A stretch of DNA of 42,160 bases, taken from Candidatus Krumholzibacteriia bacterium. GTDB lineage: Bacteria; Krumholzibacteriota; Krumholzibacteriia; WVZY01; JAKEHA01. The translations under genes were made by a program, and so were the position numbers. Below the pieces are notes generated by a model, which was given only the letters and a program-made list of their open reading frames with translations, ran no database searches and was not told where the DNA came from. The number at the start of each line of letters is the position of its first letter. Position 1 is the stretch's first letter. The stretch is from positions 1 to 42,160 of the forward strand of contig JAOUHG010000030.1 in NCBI GenBank assembly GCA_029865265.1, in the 5' to 3' direction. Shown here one piece after another: positions 16,632-25,133 of the stretch.

Positions 16632-17789
16632 TCAGGGCGTTTCCTCAAGTTCGGCCTCACCGCGTGGACGATCGACTCTGGCACCCAGCAGCCGCTCGGC
16701 CAGCAACCGGTTGTGCTGCGCACAAAGAAGCCGGAGGTTGCCGATCTCGCCGGTGCCGCCCTGCGCGACGGGAACGATGTGATCGATCTGCAGTCCGCGC
16801 GTTGCGTCGCAGCGGCGACCATCGGGGCCAACGAACGTGCAGCGGCCATGATCGCGCGCGAAGACATCGTCGCGCATGCGAAGAGGAATCTGGCGCGGGT
16901 TGGGTGAGTCAGCTTGGGAGCCTGGCGTGCTGGACGGTGAGGATTGCACAGTCTCAGTTCTTGCCAGCTCGCGGCGCGAGCGTTGCTCGCGCCGGAGCAC
17001 GGGATCGCTTCGCTTGAGCGTGTCGTCGAGGACGAGTTCGAACACGTGCTCCAGGGTTGCATTCGCAGGCAGACGGTGCCAGGCGAGCGCGCGAATGCGA
17101 TCCAGCTTGGTCATGAACGCCGCACTCACGCCGAAGCGCAGGATGATGCGGTGTTGCAGATCACCCTCAAGTGTGCCCGGCGGTGGCGCGCTGTCAGACG
17201 GCTCCGATGAAGTTGCGTTCGGGGCATCATCGCCGGAATCGGGCATGGGCATGCTGGCGGATGTGTCATCCTTGGGCGGACGCGTGTTGGACGATGCAAA
17301 CGAGCTGCTTTTCCGCCAGGGCATCGATTCCAACAGCGGGCTGCGCGGAGGGGCCACCACCACATCACGCACGCGGTCGAGAATCACCGCCTCCGGCAAC
17401 CGGTACTCCGCGACAAGCGCGATCACCTCGTCCAGCGTCTTGCGCCGGATGCGCGCGAGTACTTCGTCCTTGTTGCGCGGCGTGACAATGCGCGACACGC
17501 GAGAGACCGTGCACACGTTGACCTCGTTGGCCTGCAGCAGTTGCATGATCTCCGGGAACCGCGCCACCGTGCGCGCCGCCTGGATGCGCCGGCCCGCCGC
17601 CGATCCCGAGTAACCCAGGCCCGACGTGCAGAAGTTGAACATGGAACTGTATCCCAGCGCGAAGTGCAGCTTGCGCCACTCAATCTCGATGAGGCACTCC
17701 AGCACGCGCAGCGTGAACGTGCGTTCGACTCCGGACAGTCGTTTGATGCGGTTGAGAACGGCAAGGTCGGGGAGAGATCGCAGGGACAT
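16632..17789 (-). CDS. HNH endonuclease domain protein, DUF222/13E12-like
   Basis: The product is 385 aa. The N-terminal 150 residues are helical and match the DUF222-like part of these proteins: 'LRVLECLIEIEWRKLHFALGYSSMFNFC', 'LGYSGSAAGRRIQAARTVARFPEI'. A Ser/Pro/Asp-rich low-complexity linker follows (about 150-210), then a second helical part and a C-terminal HNH nuclease domain. The HNH motif is 'LQIDHIVPVAQGGTGEIGNLRLLCAQHN' in form, with D336-H337 and a final His-Asn at 359-360. Two Cys upstream (in 'RCTFVGPDGRRCD') may bind zinc. The gene has a GAGGAGG ribosome site and its own promoter. Its DNA target is unknown; the flanking 21-bp sites are candidates. Confidence 0.85.
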   Translation of the reverse strand: MSLRSLPDLAVLNRIKRLSGVERTFTLRVLECLIEIEWRKLHFALGYSSMFNFCTSGLGYSGSAAGRRIQAARTVARFPEIMQLLQANEVNVCTVSRVSRIVTPRNKDEVLARIRRKTLDEVIALVAEYRLPEAVILDRVRDVVVAPPRSPLLESMPWRKSSSFASSNTRPPKDDTSASMPMPDSGDDAPNATSSEPSDSAPPPGTLEGDLQHRIILRFGVSAAFMTKLDRIRALAWHRLPANATLEHVFELVLDDTLKRSDPVLRREQRSRRELARTETVQSSPSSTPGSQADSPNPRQIPLRMRDDVFARDHGRCTFVGPDGRRCDATRGLQIDHIVPVAQGGTGEIGNLRLLCAQHNRLLAERLLGARVDRPRGEAELEETP

Positions 17790-17848
17790 CGCACAGCCTC
17801 CTCACTCGAAAGCAGGGTCAAGTGGGAGGAGCCGACGTGTATGTCTGC

Positions 17849-17876
17849 ATTATATAGGCGTCGCGTGAATCATCAA
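17849..17876 (-). promoter_or_regulatory. promoter of the HNH gene
   Basis: On the minus strand TTGATG (17871-17876) and a perfect TATAAT (17849-17854) are 16 bases apart, in an AT-rich patch. The gene starts about 60 bases downstream. The second 21-bp near-palindrome lies some 30 bases upstream of the -35 box, where an operator could sit. Confidence 0.65.
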
Positions 17877-17906
17877 CAAGAAACGATGAGCGCAAGGACA
17901 TTCGCT

Positions 17907-17927
17907 ATTCACTCCCACTGTGGGAGT
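17907..17927. repeat. 21-bp near-palindromic repeat, copy 2
   Basis: This copy is identical in sequence and orientation to 16587-16607. On the minus strand it begins two bases after the stop codon of the adjacent gene remnant, much as copy 1 follows the HNH stop codon. Confidence 0.95.
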
Positions 17928-17929
17928 GA

Positions 17930-18058
17930 CTACGGCAGCACTTCGATGCGGTAGAACTCTTCGACAATGCCGAAGCCGTTGATCACGTAGCCCACAACCT
18001 CGCCGTTGTCCCAGCGGCCTTGAACGCTTCGACGGCGCACTGCAAGTAGCTCATCAAA
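17930..18058 (-). pseudogene. C-terminal remnant of an unidentified protein
   Basis: On the minus strand an open frame with the codon use of this genome reads '…FDELLAVRRRSVQGRWDNG' and then 'EVVGYVINGFGIVEEFYRIE', and ends in TAG at 17930-17932. It has no start codon or ribosome site of its own. Upstream it runs into the 3' end of the lipoprotein gene in a different frame. It could be the tail of a gene lost by deletion, or the original tail of the lipoprotein gene after a frameshift. I do not recognise the family. Confidence 0.4.
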
Positions 18059-18060
18059 TA

Positions 18061-18864
18061 TCACCCGCCCCAGTCCTGGGAGGAAAAGGGCAAGAGGCTG
18101 AATATCACGGAGACCCCATCAGGTCCAAGCACGTCCAACACGTAAGCGTCAACCGTTCCATCGCTGGATCGGTGAAGCGCCGTGTATCCGATCTGACAAG
18201 GAGCAGCAGCAGAGCCATCAGTGGGGCTGTCACGCACGTCGCTGATCGGATTCATCAACAACGTTCCCCCGGGAAGGAAGTCGACCATGGTGTTCCCAAG
18301 CGGAGTTTCGTCTCCGGTGTACGCCGGGTACACGCCCTTCTCGGCGCGAAACTGCTCCAGTGCGGCCGCAACCAGGTTCACCGACTCCCACAGAGTGTCA
18401 TACGCCTGCAGTGCTTCCGGCGACACCGAGGCCGTGCTCTGCAAAGTGATGATCACGTCGTGCGCGCCGCGCCCCGTGATGCGGTAGCCGTGCACTTCGG
18501 TGCTTCCCCACGGCTCCTGGCCATAGGGGCTCAACTCCTGGAAGAGCGTGACGCCGATCTGTCCCGGCCAGCGGCGGTCCTGCCCGAGCAGGCGCGGCTC
18601 GGTCATGAGGCCGGTGTAGCGGTTGGGGCGGAGCAGGTCGGCCTGCATGACGTTGACGTCCGTGTCACCAAACCCGCCCGGGAACAACCCGTCGTGCTCG
18701 GCGGCGTACGCCTCCAGCGCGGCCTGGATCTCGTAGCAATCGGCAATGATGAGATCGTCCGTGGTGGGGGGCGCCGGGGTTACGCTCTGGGTGAGGTCGT
18801 TCTGGCCGCAGCCGAGAGCCACGAGGATGAGGACGGAAGCCCAAGTATGCATGCGAGGCGACAT
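18061..18864 (-). CDS. lipoprotein with two pseudopilin-like modules
   Basis: From ATG 18864 (GGAG 7 bases upstream) the product is 267 aa. The signal 'MHTWASVLILVALGC' ends in a lipobox (VALG-C), so the protein is probably lipid-anchored. The mature part contains two similar halves. Each begins with a helix ending in 'ALEAYAAEHDGLFPG' or 'ALEQFRAEKGVYPAY'. Each continues through an Asn-Pro or Pro-Asn segment ('LRPNRYTGLMTEP', 'LLMNPISDVRD'), a 'GQIG' or 'CQIGYT' strand, and a 'HGYRITGRGAHDVIITL' or 'DAYVLDVLGPDGVSVIF' hairpin. This is the layout of type II secretion/type IV pilus pseudopilin C-terminal domains, but without the prepilin N-terminal helix. A role in secretion is not shown. It is divergent from glnD. 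Confidence 0.6.
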   Translation of the reverse strand: MSPRMHTWASVLILVALGCGQNDLTQSVTPAPPTTDDLIIADCYEIQAALEAYAAEHDGLFPGGFGDTDVNVMQADLLRPNRYTGLMTEPRLLGQDRRWPGQIGVTLFQELSPYGQEPWGSTEVHGYRITGRGAHDVIITLQSTASVSPEALQAYDTLWESVNLVAAALEQFRAEKGVYPAYTGDETPLGNTMVDFLPGGTLLMNPISDVRDSPTDGSAAAPCQIGYTALHRSSDGTVDAYVLDVLGPDGVSVIFSLLPFSSQDWGG

Positions 18865-18947
18865 TGTCAATCTCCTGCCGAACACCACGCATTGACCGTG
18901 CCAACCGCTCAGCGCTCTCTTTCCTTTTGCCCGGCGCCTGGCGTAGA

Positions 18948-21629
18948 ATGCCCTCCGTGACACCCCGCAAACCCGCCACCAAACCACGCACACGGCGCAA
19001 GCGCGCCGGTTCCGCCAGCGCGCTCCCGGCCGTGATGACGCCCGAGGCACTCGCCTCGCGCGAGCACCTGGTGGCGGAGACGCGGGCGTACTTTGCCCTC
19101 CTCACCCGTCCCATCATCGACGGCCGCACCCCGCAGACCCGAGGGCTCGAGTTCGTCGCGTCCTACACGCGCATGGTGGACACCATCGTGGGGCTGCTCT
19201 TTCAGCACGCGGCCGAGGAGAACGGCCTCACCGTGGACGAAACCGACGTGGCGGTGGTGGCCCTGGGCGGCTACGGCCGCGCGGAACTGGCGCCGTTCTC
19301 CGACGTCGACATTCTCATTACCTGCGGGCGCAAAACCAAGATTGTGGAAGCGGTGGCGTCGTCGTTCATCCGCCTCATGTGGGATTGCGGATTCGAACTC
19401 GGGCACGCAGTCGAGTCCGTGGTGGAAGCCGACACCGCCCTCACCCGCGACATGGACACCAAGACCGCGCTCATCGAGAGCCGCTGGGTGTGCGGATCGC
19501 GCCGGGTCGCGCGCGCACTGGATAAGAAGATTGGCCGCGTGCGCCGCAACGAGCGCGAGGAGTTCCTGCGTCGCAAGACCGCCGATGTAATCGAACGCTA
19601 CGAAAAGTTCGGCAACAGCTTTCAGCTCATCGAGCCCAACGTGAAGTCCAGCCCCGGCGGGTTGCGCGACTACCAGACGCTGGTGTGGCTGGGGTCGGTG
19701 GGGCGCACCGAGCAGGGCCTGAAGGCGCTGCGCCAGAAGGGGCTCCTGTTACGCGGCGAGCGGCGCGAACTGGAAGCCGCGTACGACTTTCTCACCCGCG
19801 TGCGCGTGGAACTGCACCTGTCCACCAAGTCCAAGCAGGACTCGCTCATCGTGGCCGCGCAACAGGGAGTGGCGGATGCGCTGGGTTACCGAAAGCGCGG
19901 CGACCACCTGGCGGTGGAGTTCTTCATGCGCGAGTACTACCGCCACTCGCGCGCCATCTACCGCATCACCGCGGACTGTTTGCAAGCGCTGGACTACGGC
20001 AACAACGTGGGTGTGCTGCTGGGGAGATCGCGCCTCAAGAAGGACGGCTCGCGTTTGAATGTGGCGCTGCGCCTGCCGTCGCTGCGCAAGAACCCGCTAC
20101 TGGTGTTCGAGAAGCAGAAGGCGGGCGGGCAGAAGCTGGAGCGGGCGTTGCGGCGCCGGCTCGAACACGTGCTCGACGAGGAGCTCGGCGGCGCCGACGT
20201 GGTGCGGCGCATGCGCCGCGGTTTTCCGGCGCTGCTGGACGACGACCGCAACGTGGCGTTGGTGGTGCGTTCACTCCACGAGACGCGCTTTCTCATGAAG
20301 ATCATCCCCGAGTACGACCAGCTCACCTGCCTCAAGCGCTACGACCTGTACCACCACTATACCGTCGACGAACACAGCTTCAAGGTGCTGGAGAACCTGG
20401 TGTCGCTGGGCAAATCGGACCCGGCGGCGGGGGACTTCCTGGTGCGGCTGTACTCGGAATTGCCGCAAAAACGCATTCTGTTTCTGGCCGCACTGCTGCA
20501 CGACATCGGCAAGATCGAAGGCCACGACCACGCCGCGCGCGGTGCGGTGCTCTCGCGCGTCATCCTGGAGCGCATGGGGCTGGCCGAAGAAGAGATCGAG
20601 CTGGTGTGCTTCCTGGTGGCGCAGCACCTGGTGATGTCGCACTTCAGCCAGCGCCGCGATCCCACCGACATCGGCACCATCACCGCCTTCTGCGACCGCG
20701 TCGGCAACCGCACCCGGCTCAAGTACCTGTGCCTGTTGACCTACGCGGACTACCGCGCAACCTCGCCGCTGGTGTGGAACGAGTGGAAGCGCACGCTGCT
20801 GTGGGAGTTGTACGCGCGCGCGTACGACTTCATGGCGCGTCGCGAGAAGGCGCCGGAGGAGGTATACCGGCAGCACAAGGAGAACCTGCTGGCCGCGTTC
20901 AGCGGCGGCGACCGTGCCCGTGCGTTGGCGCACCTGGACCTGCTGCCCGGCGGCTACCTGCTCACCATGACCGCGGAGATGGTGGGTGACCACATGCGCA
21001 TGATCGAGCGCCTGGACGGCGAGCCCTTCTTGGTGAGCCATCGCATCGCGGGTGCCGCGCACGAGATCACCTTCTGCACCCACGACAAGCCGTACCGCCT
21101 GTCGGAGCTGTGCGGTGTGCTGGCCATCAACGACTTCACCATTCTCAATGCGTTTGCGTTTACGCGCCGCGACGGCAAGGTGATCGATGTGTTCGTGGTG
21201 GAACCCATCGACCGCGACGGGTTGCTGCCGCAGCAGGAGATGCTCAAACGTTTCGAGCACATCCGCGCCGACTTGAAGAAGATCTTCGACGGCAAGCTCG
21301 ATCTGGAGGAAGCCACCCACGACCACGCTCGCCGCTGGCGCCGCGTTCTCAAGCCACGAATTCCCATCGAGACCCGTGTACAATTCGAGAACGACACCTC
21401 GGAGGACTACACCATCATCGACGTGTTTGCGCAGGATCGCCCGGGTCTGCTGTACACCATCACCCGCTCGCTGTCCGGGCAGGGGCTCTCCATTGCGCGC
21501 GCGCGTATCTCCACCGAAGCCACGCGGGCCATCGACTCGTTCTACGTGCGGGACGAAGCGGGGAGCAAGGTGCGGGATGCCGATGCGCTTCGGACCATCC
21601 GCGAAACGTTGCGGGGTCAGATTGATTGA
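18948..21629 (+). CDS. glnD: [protein-PII] uridylyltransferase / uridylyl-removing enzyme
   Basis: The product is 893 aa, against 890 in E. coli. The nucleotidyltransferase domain has 'LGGYGRAELAPFSDVDILI' (G107-G108, D119, D121). A central HD domain carries 'ALLHDIGKIEGHDHAARGA' (H518-D519) and removes UMP. Two C-terminal ACT domains follow, the last being 'TIIDVFAQDRPGLLYTITRSL…ISTEATRAIDSFYV', and they sense glutamine. The enzyme uridylylates Tyr51 of GlnB when glutamine is low and reverses this when it is high. The start is uncertain: ATG 18948 (a Lys/Arg-rich leader follows) and GTG 18957 are both possible, and no clear ribosome site is seen. The 3' end overlaps the opposing glnE by 13 bases. 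Confidence 0.95.
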   Translation: MPSVTPRKPATKPRTRRKRAGSASALPAVMTPEALASREHLVAETRAYFALLTRPIIDGRTPQTRGLEFVASYTRMVDTIVGLLFQHAAEENGLTVDETDVAVVALGGYGRAELAPFSDVDILITCGRKTKIVEAVASSFIRLMWDCGFELGHAVESVVEADTALTRDMDTKTALIESRWVCGSRRVARALDKKIGRVRRNEREEFLRRKTADVIERYEKFGNSFQLIEPNVKSSPGGLRDYQTLVWLGSVGRTEQGLKALRQKGLLLRGERRELEAAYDFLTRVRVELHLSTKSKQDSLIVAAQQGVADALGYRKRGDHLAVEFFMREYYRHSRAIYRITADCLQALDYGNNVGVLLGRSRLKKDGSRLNVALRLPSLRKNPLLVFEKQKAGGQKLERALRRRLEHVLDEELGGADVVRRMRRGFPALLDDDRNVALVVRSLHETRFLMKIIPEYDQLTCLKRYDLYHHYTVDEHSFKVLENLVSLGKSDPAAGDFLVRLYSELPQKRILFLAALLHDIGKIEGHDHAARGAVLSRVILERMGLAEEEIELVCFLVAQHLVMSHFSQRRDPTDIGTITAFCDRVGNRTRLKYLCLLTYADYRATSPLVWNEWKRTLLWELYARAYDFMARREKAPEEVYRQHKENLLAAFSGGDRARALAHLDLLPGGYLLTMTAEMVGDHMRMIERLDGEPFLVSHRIAGAAHEITFCTHDKPYRLSELCGVLAINDFTILNAFAFTRRDGKVIDVFVVEPIDRDGLLPQQEMLKRFEHIRADLKKIFDGKLDLEEATHDHARRWRRVLKPRIPIETRVQFENDTSEDYTIIDVFAQDRPGLLYTITRSLSGQGLSIARARISTEATRAIDSFYVRDEAGSKVRDADALRTIRETLRGQID

Positions 21630-24600
21630 TCGAGGTGGCGGGTGTAGACGCCGCGCACCCCGGTCTTGGTATCCGTCAGCGCGGCGAGTGACGCGGGCGC
21701 GCCGGTCTCTTCGGACAGCCGCGCCAGGTGACCTTCCAGCCAGCGCGCCTTTTCCTCCGTCCCCGGGTGACTCATCTCCTGCAGCTCCATGAAGTGTTCC
21801 ACGCGCGTAAACAGATCGACCGCATCGCGCAGCAGGGCCCCTTCGTCAGCGGTCAGGTAGCCGGTTCCCAGCAGCGCGTCGATGCGCTCGTGCGTGCTCA
21901 TGGTAAAGAAGTCCACGCGATCCATGCAGGTTGCCGCCATGCCCACCGCGAGGATGTATTCGATGTCGTAGCGGCCACCCGCGGAGCGCTTGGTATCCCA
22001 TTCCACGAACTTCTTTGGCGCCAGCCCCTCGACACGCGCGCGCATCTGGGCGAGCGCGGTGATCTCCTCCGCCGAAAACGGCCGCGCCACGAACGCGCGC
22101 AGCTTGCGCAGGAACCCGAGGCGCGCCTTCTCGCCACCCCACCAGGGCGAGCACTTGGCAAATGCCACCCGTTCCCACAGCGACGCGCGCGTCTTGAAGT
22201 ACTCGTCGTAGAAGGCGAGATCCTGGACCAGCGGTGAGCTGGCACCCTCCGCGCGCAGGCGGAAGTCGAGCTTGAGGATGCGGCCGTCGGTGAACCACTG
22301 GTTGATGGCCTGCACGCGCTGCATGAGGTCCGGCAGGTCCACGCCGTCGGCCACCACCAGCAGGTCGAGATCGCTGGTGATGCGCGGTTCCCCCACGCCG
22401 TACGAGCCCATGACGAACACCGCCACGCGCTCCTTCTCCGGAACCATCTCGTCGAAGGCGGCCGCCAGATGGACGCGCGCACCCGCGGCGCGCGCCTTCT
22501 CGCCGGTGATGCCGTGTGGCCCGGGGTGGAAGCCATTGCGAAACGACTCCGCGAATGTCAGCAACCGCAGACGCTCGAACCACTGCCGCTGGCGCTCGCG
22601 ACGCTCGGTGGTTGCGCGCGAGCCCCTGGCAAACGCTTCGCGCGCCGAAAAACGCTCCCATTCCGGCACCTCGGCGAGCATCTGGTCCACCGCCTCGCCC
22701 CCGTCGCCGATGAGAGAATCCAGCACGCCGATCTGCGCGCAAAGCTCGCGCGTCAGCAGCGATGACATCCCTGCGATACCCACCAGCAGCCGCCGCGCCG
22801 CGGGAGAGTCCACCAGCAAACCGTAAAAAGACGACTCGCTCTTCTCCGCGGCGGCAACCTGCGCCACGCGCACCAGCGCGGTGTCAGGATCGCCGGTGGC
22901 GGCCACGTCCTCCAGCAGAAACGGCAGCAGCTTTTCGAACTCGGCGCGCGCGCGCCGGTCGAGCAGGCGCGGAAAGGAGCCGTAGGCCATGCCGTGCAGC
23001 GTGCGCATGGCGCGCGGAACGTCGCGGATGCCGACCTGGCGCAGGATGGTTACCGCGCGCTCGCTGTCCTCGGGGAGCATGAGCAGCACCGAGTGCGGGT
23101 GCACGGATTCGCCCGCAAAGAACGCGTCCGCGAACGCGCGCACGTTGTTCAGGTGCCGCGAGAGCGTGTCGATGAAACTCTCCGTGGTGAACGACCCCAG
23201 CGGCCCGTGCGACACGCGCCTTGCCAGCAGCGCAATTTCCTCGTCGGAATCCGGGAGCGTGTGCGTCTGCAGCTGGTGCATCATCTGCAGGCGATGCTCC
23301 ACCAGGCGGAAGAACCGGTACGCGGCCATGAGGTTATCCGCGTCCCATTCCTTGAGCAGCTTCAAGCGCCGCTGCGTGGAAAGCGACACCAGCGTGTTGG
23401 GCGTGCGCAACTCCTTGTGCTGCGGCGCGTGCATGATCTGGCCGGCCTGGGCAACGAACTCGATATCGCGGATGCCGCCCGCCATGAGTTTGATGTTGTG
23501 GCCGCGCTGGTTGGCGCGCAGGTTCTCCTTGATCTGGTCGCGCATGGCACCCACCGCCTCCAGCGGCGAGTAGGGCAGTGCGCTGCTGTAGATGAGCTTG
23601 CCGATCGAGTCGAGGAAGCGCTCGCCCAGCGCAAGGTCGCCGGCGATGGCGCGCGCTTTCATCATGGCCTGGAACTCCCACGGGCGGCCACGGTTCTCGT
23701 AGTAGATCAGCAGTGCCTGTTCGGTGTTCACCAGCGGGCCCGCCTTGCCGTCGGGGCGCAGGCGCAGGTCCACGCGGTAGAGATAGCCCTCCTCGGTGAG
23801 CGCGGACATGGCGTCGGCGAAGCGGCGCGCCACGCGCGTGTAGAAGTGCAGCGTGTCGTCGTCGCACTCCTGGCAGGCAAATATGAGGTCGATGTCGCTG
23901 CTGTAGTTGAGCTCGCGACCGCCCAGCTTTCCCATCGCGATGACCGCGATACCGCGGGGCCGGGCGTCGTCACCGAGTTCGTCGAATACCACGTCCAGCA
24001 CGGTGCGCGCGATGGCGTCGGCGAGATCGCTCAGCCGGCGCGTCACCTCCTCAACCGACGCGCCGCTCACCATGTCGAGCACGCCGATCTTGAGCAGCGC
24101 CTGGCGGTGGGCGCGGCGCACCGCATTGAGCTTACCCTCCACGCTGCGGAACGCCTCCACCTCGCGCGCGAGCCACTCGGAAAAGCTGTCCACGTCGTCC
24201 GGCGAGTCCCACGTGGACTGTTCCATCAGCCAGTACACGAAACCCGGCTGGCGCACGAGAATATCGGCGAGGTGCTGGCTCGCGCCGAACACCGTGGTCA
24301 CGAGGTTGAGAACCGGAGGCGCCGCGAGCATGGTGCGCAGGAATACGGACACGCTGCCGGTGCTCTCGAGGTAGCGCTCCAGGTTGACGATGGCGGCGTC
24401 GGGGGAGGCGCTGCGCAGGCAGGCCTCGACGATGAGGATGACGTCCTCGTCATTGAGATCGGCGGCGAGGACGCGCTCGCACACCCGCTGAAAACTGGAC
24501 GCAACCGCGCTGGATGCGCCAAAACCGCACTCGGCGATGCGGGTTTCAAGGGCGAGATCCTGCGGGGGGTGATCGGCGGCGGGCGCGTCCACGAGGGAGC

Positions 24601-24712
24601 GCATCATTGCCTCGTGGACGTCCTCCACGACGGCGCGAAGCTTCTGATGAACGTGCTCGGGCATGGTGGTGGGAGGGCCGCTCGCCGCGAACATACCACT
24701 TGCGTAAGCCAT
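21617..24712 (-). CDS. glnE: bifunctional glutamine synthetase adenylyltransferase / adenylyl-removing enzyme
   Basis: The product is 1031 aa, somewhat longer than the 946 aa of E. coli. The N-terminal adenylyl-removing nucleotidyltransferase domain has 'GGRELNYSSDIDLIF' (D273, D275). The C-terminal adenylyltransferase domain has 'YGVGEPRITSDLDLLVV' (D781, D783). Helical bundles follow each, including 'NTEQALLIYYENRGRPWEFQAMMKARAIAG'. Both active sites look intact. The enzyme attaches AMP to, and removes it from, the Tyr of GlnA under control of GlnB and glutamine. It is convergent with glnD and divergent from glnB across 54 bases. MPEHVHQ-type downstream starts are possible, because the first 17 residues look unlike the family. 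Confidence 0.95.
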   Translation of the reverse strand: MAYASGMFAASGPPTTMPEHVHQKLRAVVEDVHEAMMRSLVDAPAADHPPQDLALETRIAECGFGASSAVASSFQRVCERVLAADLNDEDVILIVEACLRSASPDAAIVNLERYLESTGSVSVFLRTMLAAPPVLNLVTTVFGASQHLADILVRQPGFVYWLMEQSTWDSPDDVDSFSEWLAREVEAFRSVEGKLNAVRRAHRQALLKIGVLDMVSGASVEEVTRRLSDLADAIARTVLDVVFDELGDDARPRGIAVIAMGKLGGRELNYSSDIDLIFACQECDDDTLHFYTRVARRFADAMSALTEEGYLYRVDLRLRPDGKAGPLVNTEQALLIYYENRGRPWEFQAMMKARAIAGDLALGERFLDSIGKLIYSSALPYSPLEAVGAMRDQIKENLRANQRGHNIKLMAGGIRDIEFVAQAGQIMHAPQHKELRTPNTLVSLSTQRRLKLLKEWDADNLMAAYRFFRLVEHRLQMMHQLQTHTLPDSDEEIALLARRVSHGPLGSFTTESFIDTLSRHLNNVRAFADAFFAGESVHPHSVLLMLPEDSERAVTILRQVGIRDVPRAMRTLHGMAYGSFPRLLDRRARAEFEKLLPFLLEDVAATGDPDTALVRVAQVAAAEKSESSFYGLLVDSPAARRLLVGIAGMSSLLTRELCAQIGVLDSLIGDGGEAVDQMLAEVPEWERFSAREAFARGSRATTERRERQRQWFERLRLLTFAESFRNGFHPGPHGITGEKARAAGARVHLAAAFDEMVPEKERVAVFVMGSYGVGEPRITSDLDLLVVADGVDLPDLMQRVQAINQWFTDGRILKLDFRLRAEGASSPLVQDLAFYDEYFKTRASLWERVAFAKCSPWWGGEKARLGFLRKLRAFVARPFSAEEITALAQMRARVEGLAPKKFVEWDTKRSAGGRYDIEYILAVGMAATCMDRVDFFTMSTHERIDALLGTGYLTADEGALLRDAVDLFTRVEHFMELQEMSHPGTEEKARWLEGHLARLSEETGAPASLAALTDTKTGVRGVYTRHLDQSI

Positions 24713-24728
24713 TTCACCACACTAAACT
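24700..24728 (+). promoter_or_regulatory. possible promoter of glnB
   Basis: TTGCGT (24700-24705) and TAAACT (24723-24728) are 17 bases apart, 38 bases before the glnB start. Both boxes are only partial matches, and the -35 lies in the start of the divergent glnE. No sigma-54 motif was found here. Confidence 0.3.
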
Positions 24729-24730
24729 AG

Positions 24731-25105
<375 letters not shown>

Positions 25106-25133
25106 CCGCCCCCTCGCGGGCGCGTTCAATGCC

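Larger units (their letters stand above)
16608..17927 (-). mobile_element. possible HNH-endonuclease element between identical near-palindromes
   Basis: Two identical 21-bp sites bracket exactly one HNH gene together with its own promoter. The interval plus one repeat is 1320 bases. It separates glnA from the rest of the gln locus and abuts a gene remnant. DUF222-HNH proteins (the 13E12 family in actinobacteria) are known to occur as dispersed repeated elements. The HNH gene may therefore be a mobile unit whose target or excision site is the palindrome. The repeats are seen directly; mobility is inference. Confidence 0.45.

Noticed and set aside
16608-17927. Classical insertion sequence
   Set aside because: There is no transposase gene and no extended terminal inverted repeats; only the 21-bp direct repeats and an HNH gene are present.
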